Notes under the pieces: generated by a model
Told to the model about the DNA's origin: nothing
Database searches by the model: none
Seen by the model: only the letters and a program-made list of their open reading frames with translations
Assembly: GCA_031213475.1 (NCBI GenBank)
Contig: JARUPZ010000021.1
Location: 6,300,438-6,364,437, forward strand
Direction: 5' to 3'
Length of the DNA stretch: 64,000 bases
From: Nereocystis luetkeana
Taxonomy: Eukaryota > Sar > Phaeophyceae > Laminariales > Laminariaceae
Part shown: piece after piece, positions 40,601 to 51,639 of the stretch
How positions within the stretch are numbered: position 1 is the stretch's first letter
Layout: each line of letters starts with the position of its first letter
Program-made: the position numbers and the translations under genes

Positions 40601-41576
40601 TGGCCAAGGCAGAAGCTGTACTATTTATAGTATATATATATTCTACCTGTAGGAAACACGCTTACTTAAACAACAACGCACATCTTTCGTAGCGATGTAC
40701 AGGACGGTGGTTGGCTTGTGTGGCATCGGCTCTCCATACAGGCCCGAATACATGTCAAGGAATGACAATACATTCTCGCATTTTGGGGAAAAGCTGCTCC
40801 GCCTTCGTAGCTCGCTGTTTCGGCACGACAACACAAGCACAGGATAGCGGGGGGAATGAACGACGCGTTCTGTCTGTGACATCAGCATCGCACAGGCTCT
40901 TCTTATGACACTCGGGGTACGACGCAGTTTCTCCCTCACATAGAAGCGACAGCAGCATCAGCATCAGCAGCAGCAGCAGCAGCAGCAGCGGCAGCACACG
41001 TTACAATGCAAACTAATACTATGTTCCGCTTTATAATAAACACGTTTATGAAATGTAATATATAACAGGTATTACATTACGGGACAGAGTGGTACGTATT
41101 CGATGTGCAATTACAAAGGAAGCGGAAACGAGTACGAGCAGCAAATCGCGATAACATATTTATACAGTAAAACCAACATGTTTATGTGAAAGGCAGGGTC
41201 GGAGATATCGTAGATCTCGTAACACGCACGTACGAAGGACACGTCACCGGTCAAGTAATATCATAATCTCGGGTCTCGAGCGGTCTCGCATCATTGATGG
41301 TGCAGACCCGTCCTCGGGAAGACAGCTATAGGGAGATACGTAATCCGTCGCAGACTCTCGGCACCAAAACGGAGGCCCCACGGAGTCGGTCTAGCACTAG
41401 CATCTCCTTGCTAAATATCAGCGAAGAATTCTGCTCGGCTTCCGTCGGCCGTAACGACGGCTACAAGGGTCCCTCGCTCCGCGACCTCATCATGGCGACG
41501 TCTCCGCGACTTCTACCCTACGACATCTCCGCGACGACCCCGGTACGAACGACCAGCGCAGGTACAACATCTACAT
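40601..41576. other. Spacer with CAG run; possible LTR-like segment at its end
   Basis: A (CAG)n run lies at about 40,965-40,989. The stretch before 41,577 could be a solo LTR given the primer-site-like sequence that follows, but I see no partner copy in the window. Confidence 0.3.
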
Positions 41577-41606
41577 TGGTGACCACCGTGGGATTCGAAC
41601 CCACGA
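41577..41606 (+). other. Complement of a tRNA 3' end (primer-site-like)
   Basis: TGGTGACCACCGTGGGATTC plus GAACCCACG is the exact complement of a tRNA T-arm (GTGGG-TTCGAAT-CCCAC), acceptor strand, discriminator A and CCA. No matching 5' acceptor strand or D-arm is found, so it is not an intact tRNA gene. Either a tRNA 3' half or the primer-binding site of an LTR-element fossil would explain it. Confidence 0.5.
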
Positions 41607-41765
41607 GTGCGAATACATGAAACGGAAGCGTAAAGTAGGCGAGGAATGAGCACAAATTGAGACAGCGCCAAACAATTACTCTATGCTCCGCGGCGTAAAC
41701 ACAATCACGAACATGTTGGCAAACACAGTTGACTCAGCTGTAGGCATAATGTTGCAGCGCTACGG

Positions 41766-41838
41766 GCTCCAGGAGTCGCCCAGGTGGGCGACAGGGTATT
41801 CTGTGATGTACGTTGACTGACCTGACCAGTGACGCACG
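41766..41838 (+). repeat. Short dispersed repeat, copy 1
   Basis: CCAGGAGTCGCCCAGGTGGG and the following ~55 bp are repeated at 63,929-64,000 with only two or three differences. The second copy is cut by the window end, so the full repeat is longer than seen. Confidence 0.8.
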
Positions 41839-41948
41839 GAGGGTGCATCGTTTAAGGCAGCGATAAAGCCGTAGGATGGCTCGCTGCCATATCGATGTAG
41901 GTATACAATGGCCTCCCCCCTGCAACACCCCCCCTGCCCGACGCATAA

Positions 41949-42520
41949 CTATCGTCGGTGCACAGCGGGTCTCCCGGCCCCTACCCGGTAACAGCGTGGG
42001 CAACTCCTCCTCCACTTCCCCGACGAACCGGCTGCCGCGTCCCTCCTTATCCGTTCGATGCTTAACGAGCTTCGGCCACGTACGGACATCCCCGATTCTC
42101 GTGACGCGGCTCTTACGCCTTCCGCTTCTCCTTCTGCCTGGCGCTGCTGCTGTTTCGGCTTCGGCGACAGCTGCTGTTGCTGCTGTTGCTTCCGTTGCTG
42201 TTGCTGCTGCTGCTGATGACACAGTTGCTGCGCCTGATGCTGTTCCACCTCTTCCTCCTTCTTCTCCTGCTGGGCCGGCTGTTTGCGCTCCCTCCGCCGC
42301 GGCGGAGGCGGTGGCCCTGATTGTCCCCCCGTCCTGCGGGTTCCCCGTTGCCGTGCTCGGTTGCTGCTACTACGGTTGTGCTCCTGCGTGGCGCTCCTGC
42401 TACGGCAGTGGTGGCTGCTACGGCGGTCACGACTGCGACTGCGGCTCCGTGCATCTAACTTGAAAATGGTACGATGCTTTAGCATCCTATGCCGCTTGTG
42501 TAATGGGGTACACACAAACC
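41949..42520 (-). CDS. Gln/Arg-Ser-rich open frame, unknown
   Basis: A minus-strand frame with an Arg-Ser-rich stretch (DARSRSRSRDRRSSHHCRSR), a Lys/Glu stretch and Gln runs (HQQQQQQQRKQQQQQQL). The low complexity comes from CTG/CAG repeats. The frame runs into the 5' LTR, so any gene here was cut by that insertion. It may be a host RS/Q-rich protein fragment or meaningless low-complexity DNA. Confidence 0.25.
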
Positions 42521-42984
42521 TGTTGCGGCGGATTGACGCACGTAACGTAAAATACGTAACGGAAGGCTTCCTAGGATTGTACAACTCCCTGTCAATCTAA
42601 AGAAGCACCGCTCTTAGTCAGTCCAAAAACAATCCAAAAACACACGATATCTTTGAGGGGAAAACTGAAGAGAACTTGAGTGTGAGTGACAGCGAACCGA
42701 GACTGAGTACTGCGATCGTTACCGTAAAGAAAGGTAGTGTTGAAGGATTCATACGGAGATCTATTGTGTAGCACTGGAGGATCGAAAAGGAGTGCTTGAG
42801 ACAAGACCTGCAAGTGCTTGAGAGAAGATTGGTCTTGGCAGGAATCCATCGAGACAGGACACAGGAGGAGTCAACTTGCATACATCCAAGGTGGGAACGA
42901 ACTGGAAGCGGTAAGAGACTGGGAACAGGGAATTGGAGACCTGAGTGTTTGCGTCTGTAAGAAGAGCTCTTATCCTTCGTTACA
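42521..42984 (+). repeat. 5' LTR
   Basis: 464 bp, TG...CA, preceded by AACC. Shares nearly all of its length with 55,445-55,902. The pair defines the element. Confidence 0.9.
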
Positions 42985-42999
42985 TGGGGCTTCAGCTGA

Positions 43000-43623
43000 T
43001 GGGATGCGATGTTTACAAGTTGACACAGGTTGATAATTTCGCTGGAATCGCAGGCAGAAAAGTTCAGCAGCAAACAGGGTTATCCATAGTTAGTTCAAGT
43101 TCGTAAAATAATATTGAAAATATACTGAGTAGTCTAATCATGAATGACTTTCAGTCCTGAGATACTCTCGCTTCTGAGTGCTGTGTAGAGGCTCTATTTT
43201 TGTCGCTCTGAATTCTTCGCGCAGAAACTTCACACAAAAACCGTTCGCGCAGACATCGCATTCTACTTGTACCTGTAACAATGCTGCTGTAGTACCTGTG
43301 AACAATGCTGTACGTAGCTGCTGTAAATGGTACTGCCTTTCTTTCCTCGAGGATGTCGTCAACGTTACTGTGTTTGCATAGGGTTGTCGCTCTTGTCGCT
43401 CTATTGTTCTTACCTGAAAATGGCTTTTGTATTGTACTTGAAAATAGAGTACAATACACCCGTACAGAACCACGCAGTAAGCTACGTAGGCTAAATTTGG
43501 TATCATTGGCATATTACAGGGACTGTAGGTGTAAAGACAGGATACTTTTTCATTTTTTATTTTTCGTAGCTGTTACAAATAGACCTGCTGTATTCCTTGT
43601 GCTACTCATACGTACAACGTATT
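43000..43623. other. Leader of the LTR element
   Basis: Non-coding DNA after the 5' LTR. Short frames on both strands are unrecognised. Confidence 0.4.
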
Positions 43624-43971
43624 GTCGCCCCGGTCGTTCAAGTGGTTAACCTCGAGTTCTGCTTGTTTGAGTCCTGGGTTCGAGCCCCAGGTGGGTCAGA
43701 CTTTGACTTTATTTGCAAAAATAAAAAAGGATTCAATTGTTGAGAGCGCCTTGCAGCGTGGGTAGGCACAATTCGATGCGAGTCGACGAGGGAAGAAAAG
43801 GCTGAAATCTTCTCGCGATAAAAATGAAGGCACGTACCGTAGCGGGAAGGGGGGAGAAGAGCCTGCTGTTTGACCCCGGATCTGAGTTACGCTGTACGAG
43901 TTGGAAGGAGAGAGAGAAGAAGATGTGCGAAGATAATGAATGGGGAAAAAAAAAAAAAACAACAACAACAA
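43624..43971 (+). mobile_element. SINE-1 inside the LTR-element leader
   Basis: Full-length SINE-1 with an A-rich tail. Relative to the other copies it has 7 bp added at a TA: GAGT-TACGCTGTA-CGAG (43,888-43,896) against GAGT-TA-CGAG. The layout TA-5nt-TA resembles TACCWGGTA but with a different core. Confidence 0.9.
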
Positions 43972-44085
43972 CCATGCAGAGAGCAAACGAGATTGAGATT
44001 CTTCCCACACTGCCGTTTTTTTGTTTGTGCACGTGACAATTTTTTGTGTTTTTTTGTGTTTACTGCCAAGCTAAGGGGGTGTCTC

Positions 44086-44215
44086 TCTGTCTGTTCTTCA
44101 TATTAAACCGTTCTTTCTACCCGTCGACATCCAGCACAGCCAGTGTCCGTGCCGATTCTTCAATCCTAGAAGAGATACAAGTTCTGTGGTCACAAAGCTA
44201 CGCCACAGATATACC
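44086..44215 (-). mobile_element. LINE 3' tail inside the LTR-element leader
   Basis: TTCTTCATATTAAACCG and CTACCCGTCGACATCCAGC to GAAGCTACGCCACAG-like sequence. About 130 bp, with the plain CCTAGAAGAG site. Confidence 0.85.
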
Positions 44216-44225
44216 TAGTGTATGT

Positions 44226-45480
44226 ACGGTAAACCTGTTCGTAATTTGTACCAGGTAGGTAACATACCAGTGCTGCCAACCATGACGAAGACTCCTCGAA
44301 ACCAACGCCTGCCGAAGACTCAATTCACCATGACGATACACGTCAATCAGCCATCTTCATCACAACAGCAACAGAAAAAGAAGAAGAAACAGCCAATGAA
44401 AACTACTTTTACAGTCTGAATCCCAAAGGAAATGGCAAAACCAGCAACGAAAACCAAGATCAAATCAGCTCTTATAACTACCCACAACGGGGATCGAGAA
44501 CGGAAGTCGGTCACCTTTAGTCCAGATATTGAGACGTGGTATTAATAGAATATATCTATAGACGAGGAGATAAAGATAGTCGATATTGGGGATTGGTTAT
44601 TTTGGAAAACATAGCTGGTTCTGACTAAGTAGTGTAAATTGTAGGAAGTAGACTAAGGAATACCTGGTATGAGACAGTTAGGACATAGCTATAGGGACGG
44701 GGGGAGATCATCATCACTGATTACGAGTAAGTTCCTCCGTGATGAATCACTATAGGAATGGGCCTGCGTTCATCATACAGGCTGCAAATGAGTTCAGGTC
44801 TGTTGGTTGATCTACACTTGATGCATACTATGAGACGATCACAAGACAAGGACTTTTTGCAGGCAATTTGGTTTTGGCCTTTGTGATAGTGATTTTATAT
44901 CTTCGCAGATTCTACAGGTGCTGCAAGGTCGTTCTCACAGATGTTTCAGGGGTAGTGATATCGCAGATTGGTTGTGGTTTTCAATTATGTATGGAGAGTG
45001 TGAGCATTGCTATAGTTTCTCTTTGTCATGATGAGAACTTATCGGAATTGGAAACATAGTTTAGTGATATTATCATAGCGGAACGGGAATAGGGGAAGCT
45101 CGATAACAGTACGTTAGAATCTTGAGGATTGTAGAGGATGCATTGATATTAATCACTGGAAACAAGATAATATTTCAGATTTCAGCGGAGCTATACACGT
45201 CATGGGGGTTACTGCATACACCGGAGCTACATACTCCTGGGGAGCTACTATACAAATACTTTCAAGGCTGCGTAGGAATTACTACTAATAGACATGCAAG
45301 CATATATGTAGCCCCTGAAGCCTTTGTCGATTGTTACTTTGTAAATGGGTGTTTATACCTAGATATATGTTTACCAAATGATAGATTCTGCTGTTCCAGA
45401 TTCGTTGATATAATGTGTAAAGGATTTACAACAATGACGGGCATAGCTAATACCTACAATCATATTGATATGTCTTGATT
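44226..45480 (+). other. A/T-rich segment with unrecognised frames
   Basis: Base composition shifts sharply to A/T here, unlike the GC-richer gag and pol regions. One frame (44,868-45,059) has a membrane-like hydrophobic stretch (VLAFVIVILYLRRFY). A later one (45,122-45,478) has a mixed, protein-like composition. I cannot assign a family. As it lies in a possibly virus-derived context I describe it only as a fossil of unknown origin. Confidence 0.35.
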
Positions 45481-45493
45481 TTTTCCAGAGCCG

Positions 45494-45844
45494 GTCGCCC
45501 CGGTGGTTCAAGTGGTTAACCTCGAATTCTACTTGTTTGAGTCCTGGGTTCGAGCCCTAGGAGGGTCGGACTTTGACTTTATTTGCAAAAATAAAAAAAA
45601 GGGATTCAATTGTTGAGAGCGCCTTGCAGCGTGGGTAGGCACAATTCGATGCGAGTCGACGAGGGAAGAAAAGGCTGAAATCTTCTCGCGATAAAAATGA
45701 AGGCACGTACCGTAGCGGGAAGGGGGGAGAAGAGCCTGCTATGTGGCCCCGGATCTGAGTTACGAGTTGGAAGGAGAGAGAGAAGAAGATGTGCGAAGAT
45801 AATAAATGGGATGAGAAAAAAAAAAAGAAAAAAAAAAAAAAAAA
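45494..45844 (+). mobile_element. SINE-1, second copy in the leader
   Basis: Complete with A and B boxes and an A-rich tail broken by single Gs. It lacks the 7-bp addition seen in the copy at 43,624. Confidence 0.9.
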
Positions 45845-46379
45845 GATACCTAAGGGATTCCATACGTTACTCTGATAGAAAAAGATCGAGCATTTTCGAA
45901 GAGTTACATATATATTTTATGATCAGTGGACAACTTTCAATACACCAGGAAGGTGAATATACATGTACTCGAAGCCTTTTCCCACCCACTTTGTCCCGAA
46001 CCACTGTTTATGGCCGTTTGATGGAGACAACCCGGTGTTACTGGACTCCATCGATCCCCTGGACTCCACTCGTCTCCCTCAACTACATCGTTAGATACCA
46101 TCTTCGCCTTGTACGACGCAGCTTCGTCGAATACATCGTGTGCCACGCAGCTTCATCGAGTCCGCCACATACTGCGCCTACTACACAGCTACATTCGTCG
46201 GGTATAACACAGCGTCGTCGAGTTCGTCGTGTACTACACAACTCCGTCAAGTTCATCTTGCTCTACACGACAGCAAAGCGAGAGGTTTCGTCAAAGGGAA
46301 ACGGGCGGCGTCCCGGGAAGGGGGGGAGGAGTGATTGGAGGGAAAAACATATCCCGGTCACCAAACGACCATGGCAGGA

Positions 46380-48840
46380 AGAGGGGGACCTTTTTGGGGG
46401 CCTTTTGGTGGATCTTACCCGAGGGGAGGCTCGCCACAGGGAGGCCCGCCACAGAACGGCCAGGCTGGAGGTCCACCACAGGGTAGCCAGGTTGGATGGG
46501 GTCCGCAGGGTGGTGCAGGACAAGGCGCAGCAGGGCCGGCAAATCCTGTAGGAGCGGGAGGTGGGTATAATCAGATGACCCCTCCCTCCCTATCGTCGCG
46601 CTTTGGAGTCGGAGGACGATGGGGTCCACAGGTAGCCCCAAGAGGAGCACAACCGAACCCTAGATCGCGGTGGGGACCCCTGATGATGCCAAGGCCACCG
46701 CAGCAACAGCAGCCAGGGTTCGCTGGTCAACAGCAGCCAGGGTTCGCTGGTCAACAGCAGCCAGGGTTCGCAGGTCAACAGCAACCAGGGTCCGCTGGTC
46801 AACAACAGCCAGGGTTCGCTGGTCAACAGCAGCCAGGGTTCGCAGGTCCACAGCAACCAGGGTCCGCTGGTCAACAACAGCCAGGGTTCGCTGGTCAGCA
46901 GCAGCCAGGGTTCACTGGTCAACAGCAGCAAGGGTTCGCAGGTCAACAGCGGCCAGGGTTTGCTGGTCAAAAACAGCCAGGGCTCACTGGTCAACAGCAG
47001 CCAGGATTCATCGGACCAGTGGGAGTTCAAGGGTGGCAGGCACCGTGGGGTGGTCAACCCATGATACAGGGGTGGGGACCCCAGGGAAAACAACCACATT
47101 TTCCACTAGGAATGGATCGCGGATCGGACAGCTTAATCCGTTATACGACATAACCGGAGGGTTTTCTAAAGAAGCCCAACGCATGGTCGACCGCCTAGTC
47201 AAGGAAATGGGGGTAGAAGGACGGAAAAGCGCTTATGAGTCGGTGCTGCAACCAGGAGCGGTGAGGAGACTCTCAATGAAGAATGATCCCGTGTTCTTTC
47301 TTGACGAGTTGACTAAATTATTCGCGAAACACCCCAACTGGACCACGCCCAAGGATCAGCTGAATGGTACGGCTCCAACGTCCCCGCGGAGAGATGGACT
47401 GTCAGACATGCGTGTTGCGTGTCGCGGTTTTTATGCGCTTACTGCCGGACTCGTCAATGATCAAGATGGTCTTTGCAAACAACCACCGTACACGCGTACC
47501 TACGATCGATGCGCGCGAGGTTGTGAAATTGGCTAAGGAGCTCACCGTCACAGAGTGGATGCGGGTCTTTCTGAGAGAAATGACTTCTCAGAGACCTCAA
47601 AAGTCGCAGCCCAACACACCTTTGAACGACTGGAGGTGGAATCGGGGGAAGGTTGGGCCGTGGCAGCGCGAGTGGTTCTGCTACACAAGCGAGCAGCGAT
47701 GGTGGAGGACCCAAGTCGACCATTCTTGGTAGAGGAGGGTTACTTTTGGAAGGTCCTGTTGGAAACGGATGCCATGGGGATTTGCCGGCGCATCGTCGGA
47801 ATGATGGCCCCACACGACACCGACAAGTTCGAAGCACCTCTCTACGACGTACAAGCGCAATGGGAGAGCCTCGGAGCATTCCTGGTCAATACGGGACAGC
47901 TTCTCGACCGCACGATGGAGCCGAGGGGGAGAAAGGCGTGTGATATCTTCAACAAATTTGTTGAGAAAATTAACATGCGAAGCAGCGACTTCAGCGACCC
48001 GAAGGTATCTGCCACAACGAAAGCCAGGGACACACAAGCCTCGGAATCTGCGTTTGGCGGCGCGTCAGGCGGACGGTCCTCGAGGAATGAGAGTCGCATG
48101 AGGGACATCTTCGGGGTCGGGCACATGCGTGGTGGACACAACCATAACTCACAAGGGCCTGAAAAACGCGGAGCGAGCTGGAGAGAGAAGGAGAATTCCA
48201 GGAAACGTGAGGGATCCTTATCAAGTTACAGGGCGAGAGAGCAGCGACCGAAGCTCGGCATTGCCGCACTCGCAGCGGATCCCACGTTTTAATCCGATGC
48301 CTCAAGAGACCATAGTGGTTTGTCAGATGAGGAGGACGCCTCTGACAGTAAGATGAAAGATGAGCTCATGCAATGGTTGGCCGCATACTCTACCCACCCA
48401 GCGTCGCTGCCAGGGAAGGGAGGAACTCCTTTCGTCCCCACCAGCACACCGTTGAGACGGCTAGGACCCAAGCCACCCCAGGCGACTACCTCAACACCAA
48501 GGCGGTGGCAGAGAGAGGGTAACGAACGCAAAGCACCGAAAGACCCCCTCCCTCTACCGCCCAACACTGCCGCAAAAGAAGAAATGGAAGAAGCGCTAAG
48601 GAGTCGCAATATTGGTTTCTTCCCCGCGCGAGACCAGGACTGTCCTTTCCACGAAACCGAATGTCGCTTCTCTCACGAAGAGGGAGACGTCGCCTACGGC
48701 TTCTACAGGAACACGGTGCAAAGGGATGTGGAACAGGCCACAAACCAGACGTCGTACGACATGATTGTTGCATATGATCTCGCTGGCAAAGGATCGCCGA
48801 CGTCGACAGACGACGCAGACGGTACGGAGAAATGAGGACA
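46380..48840 (+). other. gag-like region of the LTR element
   Basis: A Gly/Pro/Gln-rich N-terminal part contains about 13 repeats of an 8-residue unit (GQQQPGFA, 24 bp, ~46,705-47,020). A globular part follows (KEAQRMVDRLVKEMGVEGRK, DPVFFLDELTKLFAKHPNW) and then a Cys/His stretch (CPFHETECRFSH). Position before the protease and composition support a capsid/nucleocapsid role. No close homologue is recognised. Confidence 0.6.
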
Positions 48841-48989
48841 CGCCCCGAGAAGTTCAACATGCCCGGGGAAACCAGTAGATAGAGGGAAGACGATGGACGA
48901 CAAAGAGAGCTCCCTCCATCAGTCGAAAATGGGAGCACTACAAGCTAAGACGTCACAGGTTTGGGTGCACACAACGTTGTGGCATGCAA

Positions 48990-49340
48990 CGAGCTCGAGC
49001 CGGCGACTTCTTATTGCGGTGTTGGTGGATACTGGGGCAGGTGGAGGAAACTACGTGTCACGGCAGTTTATCGAGTCCATTGAGGAACGTGATGGTTGGG
49101 GCAAATCCCTGGTGAACCCAGCAGGAAAGGACCTACTCAGCGCAGCAAACCCAAGGAACAGCACCGTACCCCCAATGGAAGTGGTAGGGTCGTGCTTGCT
49201 ACCACTGGTCTTTGCACCGGTCGACCAGATCTTCCGTGTGAAGTTCCGGGTGGCGAAAGGGCTTCCATACGCGATGGTGCTTGGAGCCGCGTTCATGATG
49301 GATCATCGAAGTATCATCAGTTTCGATGGTGAGGAAGGTT
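48990..49340 (+). other. Aspartic protease domain of the LTR element
   Basis: IAVLVDTGAGGGNYVSRQFI carries the DTGA signature of retroelement proteases, followed by VKFRVAKGLPYAMVLGAAFM, the usual second half with the LG motif. It would process the polyprotein. Confidence 0.75.
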
Positions 49341-50054
49341 TCCGGCCGACACCATCCTCATCGTGGGTACCATTCGCCCCGAAGGAGGTCGGAGAGGCCA
49401 CAGCAGGAGCGATGTATGCCGAATGGGATCACTATTGCGCGGTGAAACCATCGACAGACGAGCGAGAACCGGAAGAATTGGAGGAACCAAAGATTTCGGT
49501 GGGGATTATGGAGTTAGGAAGCTCTGTATGGGAGGACGAAGGCACTCTACACTGGAAACTACGAATTGCGAAATACGTAGAAGTTCAGGGGGGTACCAGT
49601 ATCCAGGTAGACGCTTTGGCAAAGGCCCTCAACCCCAAGTACAACAGCTCGTAGTGGTAGAGCCAACTAACCGCTATGATCTTAAGCTAGGAGTGGATCT
49701 AGGAGTACCAAGGGGAGCACAGTGGTGGTTCCCGGGTATGCCGCTCCAAGGCAAGTTGTCGAATGTTACCCAGGATGACGTGAAGATCCAGGGGGGCATG
49801 GTGGTTGCGACGGTTTACGCTGCCAACAATTACGATCGGGAACGCATGAAGTCACTCATGAACCCGGTGTCGGAGGAACCGACAGGCCCGAAACAGGATG
49901 AGATGATCAAGGAGAAAGACAAGGGTAGACCACCGGAGCAACATGACAAAGGTGATGAAATCCCCACGGTGGATCTGGGGGAGGCCAATTTTTCGGACAA
50001 CTCAGTCCAAACGAAAAAGATACACTGACGGGTATTCTCAACGAGTACATCGAT

Positions 50055-51100
50055 GTGTTCGCGGTCAATCCCAAGAGCGTACCAGCATGCAAAGGAGTAC
50101 CAATGCGACTGGAGCCCAAAGATCCCAACGTCAAGCCATACGTGGCTCCCATTCGACACTACAGCCCTGAACAACGCGAGATAATTCAGATTGAGGTGGC
50201 GAAACTCCTGAAGAATGGATTTATTCGGGAGTCAACTTCCGAGTGGGCTGCCAATTGTTCGACGGTTCGCAAGAAAGATGGGACAGTGCGGGTTGTGCAG
50301 GATTTTCGAGGTGCCAATATGCTTCTCAAGTCACAGAGTGGTGGACTCGGAAACTTGCAGCACATTATGGATGAGATGGAAGGGTCGAAGTATTTCTCCA
50401 GCATCGACTTGGCTTCAGGATTCTTACAGCTCGAGATCCATGAGGACGATCGACAAATGACGGCGTTTCGAGACGCTCACGGGAAGCTGTACGAGTACGT
50501 ACGCTGCGGCTTCGGGTTGAAAACAGTGCCATCCGCGTTTGCCAACTACGTGGGAGGACGACTGTTACCAGTCAAGGATAAAGGAATCAAGAACTGGTTG
50601 GACGACATCGCCATCCCGTCTAAAACCCTTCAAGATCAATGGGTACTGCTTCGAGAAACGTTAGAATGTCTACGGCAAGGACGTCTAACCGTCAATCTCC
50701 AGAAATCGCATTTCTGTCAGTCGGTCATGGAGTTCGTCGGCATCATTGTGGATAGGCTTGGTACCAGGCCAGCCCCGAGCAAGATTGATGCTATCACACA
50801 ACTGTCAAGACCGAGCACGGTGGAGGAAGTGCGAGTACTGCTGGGCATGACAGGGTACTTACGACAATTCGTACCCCATTATAGCACAGTGGTGGCGCCC
50901 ACTTCCGATTTGCTGAGAGGTCCAAGGTTCAAAACCAAGAGAGCGAAGAAAGAGAAAGTTCCGTGGGGAGAAGGGCAGAACAAGGCTTTCAATGCGCTTA
51001 TCGAGGCTTTGACGTCACCTCCAATTCTAGCCCTGCCGGTGTGGACAGAGCCGTTCTTGCTGTACACCGAAGCCAGTGAGATGGGGCAGGAGCGGTACTG
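50055..51100 (+). other. Reverse transcriptase domain of the LTR element
   Basis: Motifs in order: NGFIRESTSEWAANCSTVRK, VRVVQDFRGANML, FSSIDLASGFLQLEI, TAFRDAHGKLYEYVRCGFGL, KNWLDDIAIPSKT, then the thumb and connection (LLGMTGYLRQFVPHYS). The block order is that of Ty3/gypsy RT. Confidence 0.85.
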
Positions 51101-51109
51101 ACACAATGC

Positions 51110-51430
51110 ATCGAAGGGGTGGAGAAGGTGAACGCTTCCGGCAGCAAAAGGTGGTCGAGAGGGGACTCCAAACGGTCAGCAACAGACCGTGAATGCATGG
51201 CGGTCATGTGGGCGGTGAACAAGTTCCAACCATACCTTTGGGGGCGGTCATTCACGCTCATCACGGACTGTTCGGCGTTGACTTGGCTCTTCAAAAGCCA
51301 ATCCCTCACACTGAAATACCACCGCTGGGCTCTGAGGTTGATGGAGCACGACATAACCTTGAAGTGGAGACCGGGGACACTACATCAGCTCCCGGACGCC
51401 ATGTCGCGGTTACCGAACAAGAGCAACGTG
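51110..51430 (+). other. RNase H domain of the LTR element
   Basis: SATDRECMAVMWAVNKFQPY, FTLITDCSALTWLFKSQ and WRPGTLHQLPDAMSRL match the Ty3-type RNase H (ERE, D, and the DALSR-like end). Confidence 0.8.
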
Positions 51431-51639
51431 ATCGAGGATTTTGACGACTCTTTTCCAGGGGACGAGTCGCTGCCAAACGTTTACAAAGGGCCACAGGGGC
51501 CAGTGCTCGACGGCGTACACCTCGAAACCTTAGGAGTGGAAGGTGTGGACGAAACTAGTACTCAAAGTCTTGCAGTGCTGGCAGCCGTCGCATTCACACC
51601 CACAGACCCATCTGAGGCAGATACTTTACAGGCCGAGCT

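Noticed and set aside
41294-41620. Protein ending TTVGFEPTSANT
   Set aside because: VGFEPT is the usual translation of a reverse-strand tRNA T-arm and not a protein motif.
46705-47020. 24-bp repeat as an independent minisatellite locus
   Set aside because: It lies in frame inside the gag-like region and encodes GQQQPGFA units, so it is part of the LTR element.
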